DNA from: Micrasema longulum
Lineage: Eukaryota > Arthropoda > Insecta > Trichoptera > Brachycentridae
NCBI GenBank assembly: GCA_022494885.1
Contig: JAGVSM010000496.1
Location: forward strand, 1-64,000
Reading direction: 5' to 3'
Length of the DNA stretch: 64,000 nt
The notes below the pieces were generated by a model that was given only the letters and a program-made list of their open reading frames with translations, was not told the DNA's origin and ran no database searches. This document shows, in pieces, positions 32,985 to 46,395 of this stretch. A program made the translations under genes and the position numbers. Each line of letters opens with the position of its first letter. Positions within the stretch are counted from its first letter, which is position 1.

Positions 32985-33980
32985 TATGTAAATAGAAAGC
33001 TTTATAAAGGGAAGAAAGGCAATGACAAAGAGTCTTAATTATATGAGTGATAAAATACCTATAACTATAGGTGTCCCTCAGGGGTCTATATTAGGCCCTC
33101 TATTGTATTAATTGTATATTGATAACCTTAGACATTTAAATGTATCAGGGAGGTATTTTGTAGATGCAGATGATACTCTATTGATATATGGTGGTGATAA
33201 TGAAACCCAACTGCAAAACAGCATCAATGAGGATCTGAATAAATTTATGTATTACTACTATTCAGATAATAACTCATTAACAATAAATACAAATAAGACT
33301 AAATATATCATAATAAAACAAAAAAACAAACGCCCTATAAAACTTATCCGAATAATTAAAGATGAGCAAATTAAACAAACAGAAAATGTAAATTACTTGG
33401 GTTTAAAAGTGTATGAAAAGTTAACATGGACAAAACATATCAAAGCAGTTATAAAAAAACTAGGTCCAATTATTGGAATAATGAGAAGAACAAATGTCTT
33501 TGACAAAAGTACAAAATTAATGATATACAATGCTTTTATATTTCCACACTTTGTATATGGATTAATAATATAGTCGCAATGTAGTAAACAGATGCAAGAA
33601 TCACTACAAAGAACAATAAATAAAGCACTTAAATTAAAATTTAATTTTAATAAATATACTAGAGCGAAAAATGCTCAATCTAGAGGAATTGACCTACACA
33701 GAAAAAAACAAAATGATATTTTAGATGAAAAAGAATAAAATAAAGACAAATATTAAACAAAATTTTAACTACAACGTACATAAAATAAAAACAAGAGCAT
33801 GAAATAATTTTACTTGCGAACAACCTAGGACTAACAGAAACAAAAACAGTTTTTTGTATACAGCAATCAATTTTTACAATTCACTTTCTAATGATCTGAA
33901 AAATATACAAAACATGTACGTACTTAAAAAACACCTAAATAAAACAGTTCTTTCAGCCCGTGTGACGAGTGATATGTGAT
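32985..33980 (+). pseudogene. Jockey-like LINE relic: reverse transcriptase palm to C-terminus
   Basis: The frame before 33110 reads KAMTKSLNYMSDKIPITIGV and PQGSILGPLLY, then a stop. It goes on with LYIDNLRHLNVSGRYF and a retained ADDT catalytic motif near residue 20 of that piece, then TKLMIYNAFIFPHFVYGL. It stops at 33571-33573. Shifted frames carry the rest: RTNRNKNSFLYTAINFYNSL and NDLKNIQNMYVLKKHLNK, ending near 33977. At least two stops and several shifts make it inactive. The 5' end is truncated near 32985. Confidence 0.85.
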
Positions 33981-33984
33981 GTTA

Positions 33985-35930
33985 TTTTATCGATTTTTTA
34001 TTTAAACTATTGTGTACTTTTGCTGATTGGGAATATTTCGTAAAAATAAAATATGTAAAATATCTATGCTGTTCCTGAATGCTTCACAATACCGTCTCTC
34101 TAGCAAAGCTGAGGATTCCCGGGAGCTTCTGGTATTAGTCCGAAGGCACCAGCAAAGTAGGCGTTAGATCCATCACTATTTGGTACACAAATCATTTTTT
34201 TGTTTCATGAAATTGACATGATCAGTCTTATTCTCAAGTGCCAGATCCGCGGACTATGAATTATTTTAGCGCAACACCTTACAAAATAATAATTTTATTT
34301 CAACCATGTCACGTTTTTCCGTTTTTTCGTCAGGACACTCACTACGTCAACATGCAAATACTAAAATACACATTCACCTTAACCATCACCCGTATTCAAT
34401 TAATGACGAAAAAATAAATAAATTACATGCATAGTTAGAGGGGATGCAAACATCACCATGTCCCAACATGCACTATGGTATGCATTCGAACCGGTAGACA
34501 TAAAAAGTCGGTAAGTGTATAAAGACAAATATCAACTAATATTAATTTAAATGTATGACCTCAAAGTTAGTGGTTTGAACATAAATAAAAAAAATGTTTA
34601 TTAAAGACATGGTGAGCCAATAGATCTATACAAATTACTGTCGATCTTTATTTACTCTTTAATAAGTTTAAAAAAAATAATAATGTGGTGTCCTATCTTT
34701 ACTTAGATAATGGTCGATACGAAAAGTTACTGAACTCAGTATTTTTTGTGAACTATATATATTTTTTTATACGTTTTAAGGTAGCGCTCTATATCATCAA
34801 TGCAGTGCTCTATGCATCATCAGGTTCAAATAGTTTCCATAATCACTAATAATATACTTTATTTGACTGTTATTTTTTTTTAAACCTAGCATTAAGAACT
34901 GTTAAGATATAATGAACCATAAGAGTACACAGTAAAAGAAAAAAGAATTAAAATTTCTTAGTAATCAAGTTAAAGATTTTAAGATCCACCAAAATATTAA
35001 TAATACAAGTAATAACTTTATTTTATTAAAAAAGTTGTATGATGCAAGGCCAGTTCCACTACATAAATAAAAAAACTGTCCCGAGGTATGTTTTTATATT
35101 TTCATAAACAATGGAGAAAATAAATAAAACTGAAAAATTTATAAATTCTGCAGTTCGTAAGAGAATAATTACAGTGGGCTCTTTTTTACAATCATGTATC
35201 TTGCTTGCATTTTTCTCTGTTTTCTTCCTTACATGTAAAAGTGAGTTATGTTTCTTGCCATGTAGAGTTATATATTATAATGGATTAAAAGAAAAATTAC
35301 AAAATTGTTTAACTTGATACGCGCAAGAATCTCACTAGTCTCATTTACTTATACTGGGAAAGTCACAAGAAATTTAATATATAAGCATACCTTTTTATTA
35401 CTACTTATTTTATAAAATCACAAATATTTATGTGAATTTTCCGATTGATAACATCTCAGAACTGGTATAAAAGTATTTGAAAACGCAATGCTGCAAATAT
35501 AATTTCTTTTAATTAATTTGCAATAGTATGAAGCAATTATTTTTTAGCTGGATGTGACTTGAATCATGTATAGTTATTACATATTGTAGATGAGATTCTT
35601 AGCAGTGAATTATCTCCAGAATGGGACATGTCCTAGTTCAGCGAACCAATAATTTACAACCCGTATATTAATTAATTACTTTTAATATTTGTTTATTGAA
35701 ATACAAGAACATTTTTCTATCTGTTGTTAGTTTCGAGGTTTTTATTTTTAGATTGGCGAATACAATAAATGGTGTTAAGTGGCGATTTTGAAAACGTTAA
35801 TACTTCTTAAAAATTAAAATCGATTCTCCCGGACACAGACACGAAACATAATTGTGTAAAGGTATGTAACTGTGTCCGGGTGGAAAAATTAAACATTCTG
35901 TGTGCAAATAGAACCCGAAAGGTATATAAC
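33985..35930. other. Intergenic DNA with repeat scraps
   Basis: 34312-34340 matches an arm of the TIR element at 9003-9482. A GC-richer patch at 34095-34175 (ATTCCCGGGAGCTTCTGG) is unexplained. Inverted CCCGGACACAG / CTGTGTCCGGG lies at 35828-35881. The frame 35111-35317 has no support. Confidence 0.35.
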
Positions 35931-35931
35931 C

Positions 35932-36010
35932 AAAACATTATGTGTGCGAAATAGAACCAGAACCCTAGACAAGTGTTTTTGACTCAATAAACGACTGTGG
36001 CCTTGTTAAG
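35932..36010 (+). mobile_element. SINE-A head only
   Basis: TGTGTGCGAAATAGAACCAG, then GAACCCTAGACAAGTG and TTTTTGACTCAATAAACGAC, match the head of SINE-A. The tRNA-like part is missing. A second short GTGTGCAAATAGAACCCG lies just upstream at 35900-35918. Confidence 0.5.
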
Positions 36011-36499
36011 GAACTTTTTTTTGTTTGCTTAAAGAAAAGAACACCACAGAAAAATTACGACATCAACAGACCTTTAGTTTCACTTTGACAGTGTGTGACA
36101 TTTAGTGACCTATTTTTATGTATATCAATATATAATATCATATTATGATATTACCTAGCATAATAGGTCCTTAAGACTTATCACGGTTACGTTATCTCCC
36201 GGGTCTTAATCCAGGCTTCTACATCGCTCTTCTAGCTGCATTAGGTGAATTAAATTGAAAAAGGTACAACGCATCAACAAATGAATAACATCTTAAAGTT
36301 TATCATCATAACATGAACAGCTATTGATGTTTGAAAGCTTAAAGCGGTGAAAACTGCTTGTAAAATCACCGTAGCTGATATGGATTTAAGTCACATCATA
36401 GCCAACTTGTTAAGTTTTTGTTCCTGAAATCAAAGGCATTAAAAGTTTTTGGAAAAAATATGTAAGTTACCTGTTGTCGTCGAGTAGTTATTTTCAAAT

Positions 36500-37186
36500 G
36501 CTGATCATCCCAGAGCTCACGAGCTCTGCTTTATGTTTTATTTTTGAAAAGCTGAAATTAAATTTTGGTATTCATGAGAGTCTTTTCTCGCATTCTTTTA
36601 TCTCTTTTTTCATTGTCTTGGATTTGGTAATGTCCTCTAGTCCATCCGATGTACATATTCTGCCATCTGTATATCGGTATAAATGTCCATAACAATAAGA
36701 AAGACCAAATTTTGACCAGCTATAGCTTGAACTCTGATTTTTAATCTGCCATAATCGTTACTTGATTACATCTGTTTGATGGTTAAATACAAAAGTTAGA
36801 ACTTCTTTGATTGCATATGCATCCGCATGAAAAACATAGCAAAAATCATCAAGTTTCATGTCTGGTCACCTTTCTTTCTTGTAACACGTGATCGAAAATA
36901 CACTGCATGTACTTTTCCAATGCTGTGCCCTATGCACCATAAGGGTTTGATGATTGATGATGAAGTGATTGAAATGAAACGCTCGTTTATTAATAAAAAT
37001 GCAACTAATACATTTGTAGGGTTCATACTTCATAATCGATGATACACACGCGCTAAAACATTTCTCCTGAAATAGTGTGATGACCGAAGAAAGCAATGTC
37101 TTACTTTCTATAGAATACAATACAACATTATAATGAAATTCTAACAGTATTGCACATGACATCGGGAGTATCGTTCTGCTGTACAT
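36500..37186 (-). pseudogene. Decayed coding sequence, family not recognised
   Basis: One minus-strand frame runs for about 228 codons with only three stops. It reads 106 codons from 37186, a TGA at 36866-36868, 35 codons (MKLDDFCYVFHADAYAIKEV), a TAA, 56 codons (YRYTDGRICTSDGLED, KKEIKECEKR), a TGA, and 27 more. In AT-rich DNA such a frame should hold more than ten stops, so it looks like an old coding sequence. The three stops are each one base from Trp, Gln and Trp codons. The first half has many Cys and His. It is perhaps part of a retroelement, since LTR-like sequence adjoins at 37220-37445, but I recognise no domain. Confidence 0.4.
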
Positions 37187-37219
37187 TTACATCGTCCCTA
37201 CCATGAAGAAATTAACTAC

Positions 37220-37445
37220 AAAGGAACGTCACCTATGAAGAGACCACTGAACGCAGTCAATGACAGTCAGCCCAACAAGTTCAGTTCAAGTCACTCAGTT
37301 CCAGCATGCAGTTCAAGTGCAGTCTCTTCAATCTATCATCGCCGCTACGCACGTGCTATACAACCAAGTGCTGTATCTTATTCGCCATGTAATAAATTTG
37401 CATTTAAACACCAACCTCGTGTCGTTTCTGTCAATTTCTAACTGA
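37220..37445 (+). mobile_element. Possible LTR fragment
   Basis: CAGTTCAAG-type words repeat (AGTTCAGTTCAAGTCACTCA, GCATGCAGTTCAAGTGCAGT). They are followed by an AATAAA at 37391-37396 and CACCAACCTCGTGTCG, an order seen in R-U5 regions of insect LTR retrotransposons. No second LTR, primer site or polypurine tract is seen. Tentative. Confidence 0.25.
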
Positions 37446-37449
37446 AGTA

Positions 37450-38800
37450 AGAGCTCCAACCCTCAACAACCTAAATAATACACATTTGTTAAACCTAAAC
37501 AATATGCCGTCAAAAATAACAATCTCCGAGCTTTTAATACTGTTTTGAAATCTGGACATCTTAGATACGGACTAAAAAATGATACAGTCTATAATGATCA
37601 ACAAAAATAAACAATTAAGCTTAAACTTAAATCTTTCAATTTAAACAACAAGTTACGAGTTCCTTACAAACTATTGAGAAATAAAGATCGTTCACTTATT
37701 ACAGTTACAATATGTACTACAAATTTATTCCCGCAACATTTTTTTCAAACAGTCTGTCCAACGATTCTCCACGTTGGCATTTCCACGTTTTATTTGTAGT
37801 AATTAGTTATATTGCTCGCTGTTGTGCTTGGCCTGTTCCGTTGGTGCTAATTTAAATTATTTGTACAGATTTGATGTCCGGGCAGGTGAACACTGATTTG
37901 CACTAAGTACATAGAAGAGAATGCGAGAATCTCACACTGAGAAAGATTTACGTTTTCCTACAGATAATATGCAAATAGTTCTATTCGCTGAAATCATATT
38001 ACGAAAATATCTCCACATACTCAGTGATCTGAATTTTATGTTATTGTGCAGTCACAGTAATTTATTTAAAAGTGTGTAGAAATAAAACAAAGAGATTGTT
38101 TAAGAAATTATAGCTGTTTATTTATATTTTTATAAAGTTCAAGAAAATGAAAAAAAAAACTAGCATTAAAATACAGCAAATGAATACGTTTATTAAGTAA
38201 AGTAATTGAAATAGGACGTTTATTATTATTACTTTTTTTAATTTCTTGATTGAATATCAAACTAAGCTATTTTTTTTTTTTTTAATTCCTTACCGTACTA
38301 TTCGCCAATGATGTCACAAATTGTAGTCGGTGAGTTCTGCTGATTGTTGAGTTGGCTTCCGGAAACCGGAAATCTATCATAGCACTATATTATTTATTTT
38401 TTCGAATAACTTGTAACTTATTTCAAATTATTTCATATTCATTAAATTATTGTTAAATAATTATCTCATACATTTTCGAGAAACTTCGTTGTACAATTAA
38501 ATGTTTTAACTTTTACCGCGAGTAAAAAAACTTTTCTTAAATAAAATTTCTTTAAATAAATAAATGAAGGTATGTTTCTACAAAATTTAGGTTGGGTTAG
38601 GTTTTAATGAACTTCTGGGACAGTTTATAAATTAAGTTGAACCAATCAGATTTGTTTTAGTTTAACCGCCACTTATTAAATAAACCTAGCATGCTGCGGC
38701 TTGAAAATTAATAAAATGATAATATATTTATTATAGATCTGTTTTAAACATCTTCATCAATGATTAAGTCATATAACAATTTTTAAAAAAAATCTGTTGG
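37450..38800. other. AT-rich intergenic DNA
   Basis: Contains TTCCGGAAACCGGAA (38352-38366) and a TTAGG-like stretch at 38588-38608 (TTTAGGTTGGGTTAGG), a three-unit trace of the insect telomere word. No gene is seen. Confidence 0.4.
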
Positions 38801-38804
38801 AGAT

Positions 38805-38955
38805 ATTTTGCACCAAAACAGGCCAACAGACCTAATAACACTGTTGAATTACAGCACACAATCACCCAGGCTTTTTTGTGATCTCTCCGGGAATCGAGCC
38901 CGGAACCCTCCATGCGTGGAGCAAACGTCTTAGCCATTTTACCAAAGGGGCCGGT
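38805..38955 (-). mobile_element. SINE-B, tRNA-derived
   Basis: The minus strand begins GGCCCCTTTGGTAAAATGGC, and CGGGCTCGATTCCCGG (B box) follows about 40 bases later. The far end carries GTCTGTTGGCCTGTTTTGGT, shared with 57650-57752 (GGCCTGTTGTGGTGCA). The B-box arm is well kept. Confidence 0.65.
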
Positions 38956-38959
38956 ATTT

Positions 38960-41020
38960 ACTGTTATGTTTGTTATTTTTGTAAATTTTTACGCACTTTT
39001 ATATTTTTTAACTCCTTTGTACGTCAATAAACACAGACAATATTTTTAATGAAATATTATGCATTTTCTATTTTTCAGATTTCAATAATCGTATAATTTC
39101 TTCATGTTAAAAACTTTGTTCACAAGACAAATAAAACCAACAGTCTTTTTAACACTAGTTGAAAAAAAATAGACTAGCAAAATTACTTTACCCTATAAAA
39201 TGACCAGTATCTCAAGAAAGGCGAAGGAAATAACATTGATTAATTTGACACGAGATGAAGGTATTAAGGAACGTGGAAACCTGTTATTTAATATTACATT
39301 GCAGCATTTAAATACGTCAATAAGCGTTAGGTCATAAGCTCAGTAAGCGACCGGATTTCCACATTCAATAATATTTCCATTATTTCGGGATATCGGTCAT
39401 TTAAGCCAACAGAATATTTCATTTTTTAATTTAAACTTTTATCGTGTATGCTCTTAGGAGTTCTAATTAATTAGATGCTTAGCAATTTACGAAGTTTGAT
39501 ATACGATTACTAAACTTTTTTCTCGTATCTGAGCAGTGCACCGTAATAAAAACTGTTGCAGAATAGTCAGTGACACCCGTATCTGCATACTTATCACAAG
39601 TTGCTTTACGTTATAATAATTTGTCTTGAATATATTATCATGCAGCTCATTACTAGCGCAATGAATATTCATTGTGCTAGAGCCTGAAGACATTGCTCTG
39701 AGATTGAAGCGAAACGATTGCGAAGGTAGGCGTTCACCTCACTATGAAATGAACGGAAGATATGTTCCAAGGAAAAGAGAGATTGATGGTAGTTGGATTA
39801 CAATTAAGGAACAATCCGACTAATTGGGATGATGAAATGTTTAGGTTTGCGGGCCCCTACGTCAGAATTACCAATTTAACTTTTTGTAATCGCTAGTTTC
39901 ATCTGTTTAATTTTGACGGTTACATCGTTAACCGAGTTATGTTGTGAATTTATTACGTGATTTTGAACAAAACTGTTTAATCGTTCATACAATTGTGAAA
40001 CAATGACTTTAGTTAAGCAAACAAACGTTTTTGTAATCGAGTAATTTACGAATGCGCTGTTCAATGCGTACAATATTTCCTAAATCTAGTTATACTTGTG
40101 ATAATCATTATTATTTTTTTCGTTCTGCATATTCGCATTCACCAGTCAGTCAAGTTTGTATAAAAAAAACTCCAATCGCAGCGAACATCAATCATTTGAT
40201 GTAAACAAGGAGGTCACGCTTCAGGTTCCTGTCCCAGGACTATAAATTTTTCGGGGTATAATCACTAAAATAAATAAAATGATCTGAATTATTTTGGTTG
40301 TAAATTAAAAAGCATTAATAGTTTATTAAAAAAAAAAACCTGTGTTCAATAATGTTCGTAATATTTGTCCATTATATTTATTTGTCTTTGCTTTTTATCT
40401 TATTGTTTTATTTCTAGTTTAATATTTCTATACATAACTGTCTGTTTCATTATAATGTATACGAGTGTTTAAAATAAAATTTGTCGGTAAATTTAATTTA
40501 ATTTATTTATTAGTGTATACACGGCACAAATGCCTTTTATAAACATAAACATAAATACAATTAACAAACAGTGTTCTATTATAAAATTATGAAATAATAT
40601 AATAACAATATATCTATACATATAACACAGTTGTTTTATAAATGTTCTATATAATAACTTTGGGATTTTAATACTTTACATACTTAGGTAGAAAAATAAT
40701 AAAAATAAATATAACGCGGTATATTCGGAAAAGCAAAAATCATACATCATTGATTTGTTGGTATTGTTGCAATGTATATTAAATGCCCTAGGTATAATAC
40801 TAACTGTCTCCTGATAAGAGCTCAGGGGTTGTCAACCGTTTTCAAAAATATATTTAAAAAGAAACAAAATAATAAACCATTTAAAAAAATTACATTTAAA
40901 AATTTTAAAAAAATATATAAAAATTTAAATTTTAAAAACTAAAAAAAAAACAAATAATTAGTCAAACGTTTATAAATAAATTTGACGTGTATTTTAATTA
41001 AATAAACATAAAACAAAAAA
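38960..41020. other. AT-rich intergenic DNA
   Basis: A less AT-rich patch lies at 39660-39870 (GCGGGCCCCTACG). A-rich runs lie at 40328-40340 and around 40870-40960. Frames at 39487-39693 and 39876-40073 (both -) lack support. Confidence 0.35.
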
Positions 41021-41024
41021 ATGT

Positions 41025-41206
41025 GCCCACCTTACCAGAAATTGAGCCCGAGACTTCATGCATGTTAGGCTGCATAGCCTGTGCATACTAATAACAACAC
41101 CACGAAAGGGACTAATCTCCACTCAATTTCCCTTTTTAGAATTATTGGCTGAAAGGAGTCATCGAGTCGAAAACACTTATCCGAAGTTTATAGTTCTATT
41201 TCATAC
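41025..41206 (-). mobile_element. SINE-A composite SINE
   Basis: On the minus strand it reads GAAATAGAACTATAAACTTC, TTTCGACTCGATGACTCC, GGAGATTAGTCCCTTTCGTG and then GTCTCGGGCTCAATTTCTGG (B-box-like). Same order as the other composite copies, with a diverged tRNA-like part. Confidence 0.6.
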
Positions 41207-41209
41207 GTA

Positions 41210-43130
41210 AAATGAATTTCCTGTATTTTATATTATTCGTTTGGTAGACTTTAACTACCTGGCAGAGTATTAAACAACTTCAGCTTAGCACCTCGGTGAA
41301 CTCTTGACGCTAGAGTTACTGCCCAAACTGGGCGTCCATGTTTCATTTTAAAGAGGTGCCTCGTTTTTGATGAAATATCTGTCAACCATCTTATTTGTAT
41401 AAAAGTAATTTTTACATTTTATTACATTAATCTATTAAAATAAATATTTAAAGCATTAATAACAGGTCACGTATTTTTTAACGCAAATATTTGCGTTCCT
41501 ATGATTTAAAATACAAGAGGTTCGATCCTCAGATCTCCCGTTTTAAAGTAATCCAACACAAATAAAACCCTTCAAACCAGTACTTATTACAGGAAACCGA
41601 AATAAATTCAATTTATTGAGGTTCAAAAAGAGAGATAGAAATAGTATTTTAAATATTAGTAAATTATAAAAGGTATTAAAGTATAAAAGCATATTCCTTA
41701 GAATTTAAAAAAGTTAAAAAATAAATTAATACTAAATATTATTCTAATATATTTAGTAAGTTAATTTTTCAAACATTTACTTGTAAAAAGAAAGAAATGA
41801 AGACAGTGCGATTTGCTGAAGTTGTTAGTATAATCATAGTTATTAGTTTCTTCAGCTATTCGATTAATTTCGGACATTAGCCCTCCTCTACAGGACCCCG
41901 TGAGATTACTAAGTTTCGAAGAGAGATCTATAAGATTCGGCTACATTGTTATTAAACCATTTAATTGACTATAATCTTAACCAAAGTTTGCCGAACGTGT
42001 TATGCGGGATCAGGGGTTTATGGATCAGACAAAATGTATTATTTCCTAGAAGGACGCTTCTTGTTTCTTGGGGGAACACCTTCTGTATTGAGAAGATTTT
42101 GGGATCCTTAATCCATCTAGGGACGCATGAAAGACAAGATAACAGAAAACTTATTACGTTATTAGGCGCATTTTGTAAGAATAAAAAAACAGATTTAACG
42201 GCAATAATAACCTCAAGATCTAGGTATACGACGTGATTGTTAAACATATTGTGAACAATTAATAAATTCTATCTTTATTTTCAGCTTTTTCATTGTATTA
42301 ACTCAAATGCTTGAGCATACTCAAAATTTTAATGTAAAGTTGAATATTTTTATTGTTTAAATAAATATTAGAATGTAGGTATACAATCTACCAAAATATT
42401 TCATTTTAGAAGCTAATTTTAAATAACCTTGTATTATTTATCTCAATATTAAACAATTGGTCACGCATTCATAACTATTAAAAAAGTTTTTAACAGTTTA
42501 TTTTTTTAAATACTTTTAGTCACAACTTCATCTGATTTTCTATTTAAATTTACATATAAACATTTAATAAGAGTACCTGTAATCAATTTTTATTCTTAAA
42601 TAAAGTTGTTCATTGATATTATTAGTTTTAATAGAAACAATGGTGTTTTTTACGACAAAATAAATAAATGATTTTGTGTTGTGGAACAAGGGTATTATTA
42701 ATAAATCGAATCCTAGATCACCAAATTTTTTTAGTAGTACTATTGATGTTTTTTGTATTTTTGTAGATAAAGCCTTATTTAATTGATAAATTGATTTCGG
42801 AGCTTTCTTAAGCTTTATTTACCCACTTGTGTGAGTAGGATTTTCAAATTTATTTCGAAAACAAAATATTTGAAAACCTTTTAATATCATAAGCTGAATA
42901 CTTAATAAAACTTCAAAATGCATTAAATTGCAAAACTAAAATAAGAAAAAAAAAAAAATGTTTACTTTACTATACAGGTAATCAAAGTGTTTCAAGGCTT
43001 ACTAATGTAAAGTGTTCTATCCTAAATGTAAAGAAGGTCCAAACGTTTGTAGACAAGGTTGAAAGGTTGTAGCTCTTTTACTTATCAAAAGTCAACAGAT
43101 AGAAGAGTTCCAAGGAATTGAAAATATCTC
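41210..43130. other. Intergenic DNA with a balanced patch
   Basis: 41875-42240 is less AT-rich, and both strands carry open frames of over 90 codons over the same bases. No domain is recognised on either. Confidence 0.35.
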
Positions 43131-43137
43131 AACATTG

Positions 43138-43290
43138 ACAAAATGGTGAATATTACACAGTGTATATAATGTAGCTACTAAAACCAGCCAATAATATTTC
43201 CTAAGCCCTGTAAATGTTCGGACTTATACGTTCTCTTCTTAAAAATATTTTGTTTTTCTTTACGGCAACAAATTTCAATACTATGTAAGA
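43138..43290 (+). mobile_element. MITE-1 right arm
   Basis: ATGGTGAATATTACACAGTG, ACTAAAACCAGCCAATAATA, CTAAGCCCTGTAAATGTTCG and ACGGCAACAAATTTCAATAC match the right arm at 4507-4645. The opposite arm is missing. Confidence 0.6.
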
Positions 43291-43499
43291 TAATTTTTTT
43301 TTTTTCATAATGACTTGAATCCATGGATGAATGTAAAATTATAATAGAGCCAATAATAATTGGCAAAAGAGTGTCAACTCTTTTGAAATAATGTAATTTT
43401 TCAAAATATCTCCACAAGTATAAAAGAAAAATGATAAATTTGTTTTTTTGGATGATTCGACATTAACTGAATAATGAGGTAACATTTTTGAGTGGACGC

Positions 43500-43980
43500 G
43501 ATTACCAAAAACTTGATTCAGAGGTTACTTTTCGAGTGAGTAGGCGCCTACCATAAGGCGAGATTGTGCCCTCAAGTCACCTCGCCCCAGTTGTACTCCA
43601 ACCACCCTCTTACACCCCACAAGCCCAGTCTCTAGATATTATGGTGCGGATTAATTACGACTTGCCATTGTTGTGCCACACATACACCACTGCCAGATAT
43701 ATCTGGATTGGTGCGTAAGCCTCCTTAGACCTAGAGGAATGGGAATATAACCAATCCACAGATCACCAAATCTAGATGCCCATTTTGCAGCCCGTCTTCA
43801 CAAGGGAAAAAACAAAACATGGTTTGTCAAAACAATCAAACTTATGCCTGAGGTTTTTTGCCTCTATCATTTTACTTGCTTGGAAGCTTTATGATATCTG
43901 TTTAGACCCTGTAGAGCCAAGCTTACATATCTCCATTCCTACAAGGAGTATTAAGATGATATTGTTTCCCTAGAATCTTC
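43500..43980. other. GC-richer retroelement-like segment
   Basis: It contains CAAGTCACCTCGCCCCAGTT, ACTCCAACCACCCTCTTACA, GTTGTGCCACACATACACCA and GGATTGGTGCGTAAGCCTCC. The composition and the lack of any sustained frame suggest an untranslated retroelement segment, old and mutated. Family not recognised. Confidence 0.4.
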
Positions 43981-43989
43981 GTTGATTAG

Positions 43990-46140
43990 ACGCTGGAGGA
44001 TAATTTAGTTTATTTGTCGCTTCTGATCTGTAGGAATTGTAGTTATTAAATGGAAGTACATTGTATCAATATATATTGGTTCATCATTAAGAAACCTTCT
44101 GGGTTTATTGAATTTTTGACTGGTTAAATATATCGGTGATGAGAAAAAAAATGTAAATATAATAATATAAGTTATAATGTAATTACACAATACTATGCAA
44201 TCCTAAAGACATCAATATTTGTGAATGAACATCTTAATAAATGTAAATAAAACGGTTTATTAAAGCTCTGCAAGTAATGTTACTTAAAAAATAATCCAAA
44301 AAATAAACATTATTACTAAAGAATACAGAAATTAACTCTTGTTGTCAGAGGCTGTGCTATAAAATTATATCAAAAAAACATCGTGTTACCTCAATCAAAA
44401 GACAGAATATCCTTAAGTTCAGAAATTTTAAGAAAAAATCTTGAACTGTAAAACAATATTTTTTCCATGACTGACAAAAATTTTAATTCAATTTAGGTCT
44501 GTTATGTTATGTATACTCTCGCTTACTGCCAATTACCGAGAGATTGAAGGAGATTCTTCTTTTGTTTTTAACTTCTTCACACAAATCCCGGCCACAGAAT
44601 ATCGTATCTGTCTTATTTGTATTTTTTATTTTTTTTATACAATAAAACAGATTTATTGTGGTTTGGGCATAATTTTTATTCGTATAATTATTCTTCAAAT
44701 AGTGAAGAAAAAATTTTTTATATTAAAATCCATCATACTTTTACAAATATTACTTTCTAAATCCGATGTGAAAATGTCAATTTGAAGATTTTAAAAAATA
44801 TAACTGCATAATTTTAATAAACTATATAGATATATTTAGTCTTGTATCATATGTAAACTCGTGTAACGTAATCGTCACTTAAAAGTTAAAGTTGATTCAT
44901 ATCAAATGAGATATGCATAAATTCAGTTAGAAGTTAAAATTAAAAAATTAAAACAAAAATTCAATCTGTTTTACAAAGATTGGTAAATGGATGAAAAGAT
45001 AAAACCAAACATGTCTTTTAGGACCAGTTGCATAAACAGAAATACGTTAAAAAAGTTTGTTATAATTTTTGCGTTTTAAAACAGATTAACGGATCAAAAA
45101 GTTACATAAAATCAAACAGTTTTGACAAAAGCGAGACAATCATTTTTTTTTTCTTTTCTTATAATAACTTTTATGGTGCAACCGGTCCTCAGTAACCATA
45201 TTGTCGTAAAATTTTAACGGAATCAGTAACGTGAAAACACCCTTTCCATAATATTTATATTTATGATAATTGAGGAAAATGTATTAAAAATCTCTTAAAA
45301 CGTAAACAATACAATTCGCAAAACTCTCTAGACCAAACATTATTCGACCAAATACTTTGAGTAGGGTAGAATTTTATTCAAATCTTTTTAGTACAAATCT
45401 TTCGTATTTTCAGTTTTTATTTCACCCACTCTGCGTTAAGAGTATCCAAACTTTGTGAGAAAAGTAGATATTTGAAGTAGAGGGAATATTTTATACCATA
45501 ACGCGTTATTTGTTTGGTTTCACACAGAGACGTGAAGGGAATACCTTTATGGGGTATATTATTCTTAGGGGAAGATTTTCCTGGGGGGCCGGAGACTGAT
45601 TTTATTACGAATATTTCAAGTTGTCATTCAAATGCGTTTCCTTTCACTTTTTGTCAGAGGAATAAATTTAGGATATGTGTCACGAGAAATATAGATACAT
45701 TTTATAAAACGCGGGAAACCGAATTGAGTTATTGGTGATGAAAGGAACCGATAACTGCCAAGGCCGATATTGGAAGCAGATGGATTCGTGGGTTGTCAAT
45801 TCAATAAGTGTTGTATTCTTCACGTACGTTCAATTTGGAAAAAGATCCAGAATATTCGATAAGATAAAAATGATCAAATAAATAAAATACCGATTTATTT
45901 TCGTATTGGTATAATATGAATAAAATTATTTGTAAGTTTGTTATATGCATCGAATCATTTTTATAAACTTTCAAATACAAACCCGTTTTTAAAACAAATA
46001 ATGCAATTCAACTATTATATGAGCCAACACTCCTATAAATCCTGGCACCTTACCAGAACTCAAAATCCTAAACTTCTGAGTTTTGAAGTAAGTGCTTGAG
46101 GATAATATGAGGTGGGTTTGATTTTGTAACGAACATTAGT
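43990..46140. other. AT-rich intergenic DNA
   Basis: Frames at 44504-44785 (+) and 44507-44698 (-) overlap on opposite strands and are Ile/Phe-rich chance frames. The frame at 45514-45738 has no recognisable content. Confidence 0.35.
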
Positions 46141-46149
46141 CTTAAAATA

Positions 46150-46395
46150 GACCAGTAGCCTCCTATGAGAAGCGTTTTAAGGGCGCGTCGGTGAACCTGG
46201 CATTTACACGTGTTGCGGATGTCTTAGGAGAGCCTTAACCCGAGTTCTCTCTTTTTTCAAACCTGAGGGCTCCCGCCGCGCGTCTTGGAAGGTTGTCGAT
46301 GACGATTTTTTGGCCTTATTTGGTAAAACATAAAAAAGGCGACAGTGGCGTGGAAGGAAGCAAGAGTCCTGACTGGCGATAGGGTCTGTTAGAAA
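46150..46395. repeat. Dispersed GC-richer repeat, copy 2
   Basis: GTAGCCTCCTAT, AACCTGGCATTTACACGTG, TTGCGGATGTCTTAGGAGAG and GGCGATAGGGTCTG run in the same order as in 23450-23705. Similarity is patchy, so the copies are old. Confidence 0.5.

Noticed and set aside
38588..38608. Telomere-like TTAGG repeat
   Set aside because: Only two or three imperfect units, so not an array and no evidence of telomere proximity.
41946..42247. Frames of over 90 codons on both strands
   Set aside because: They occupy the same bases, show no domain and have no splice or poly(A) context. A balanced-composition patch is enough to explain them.
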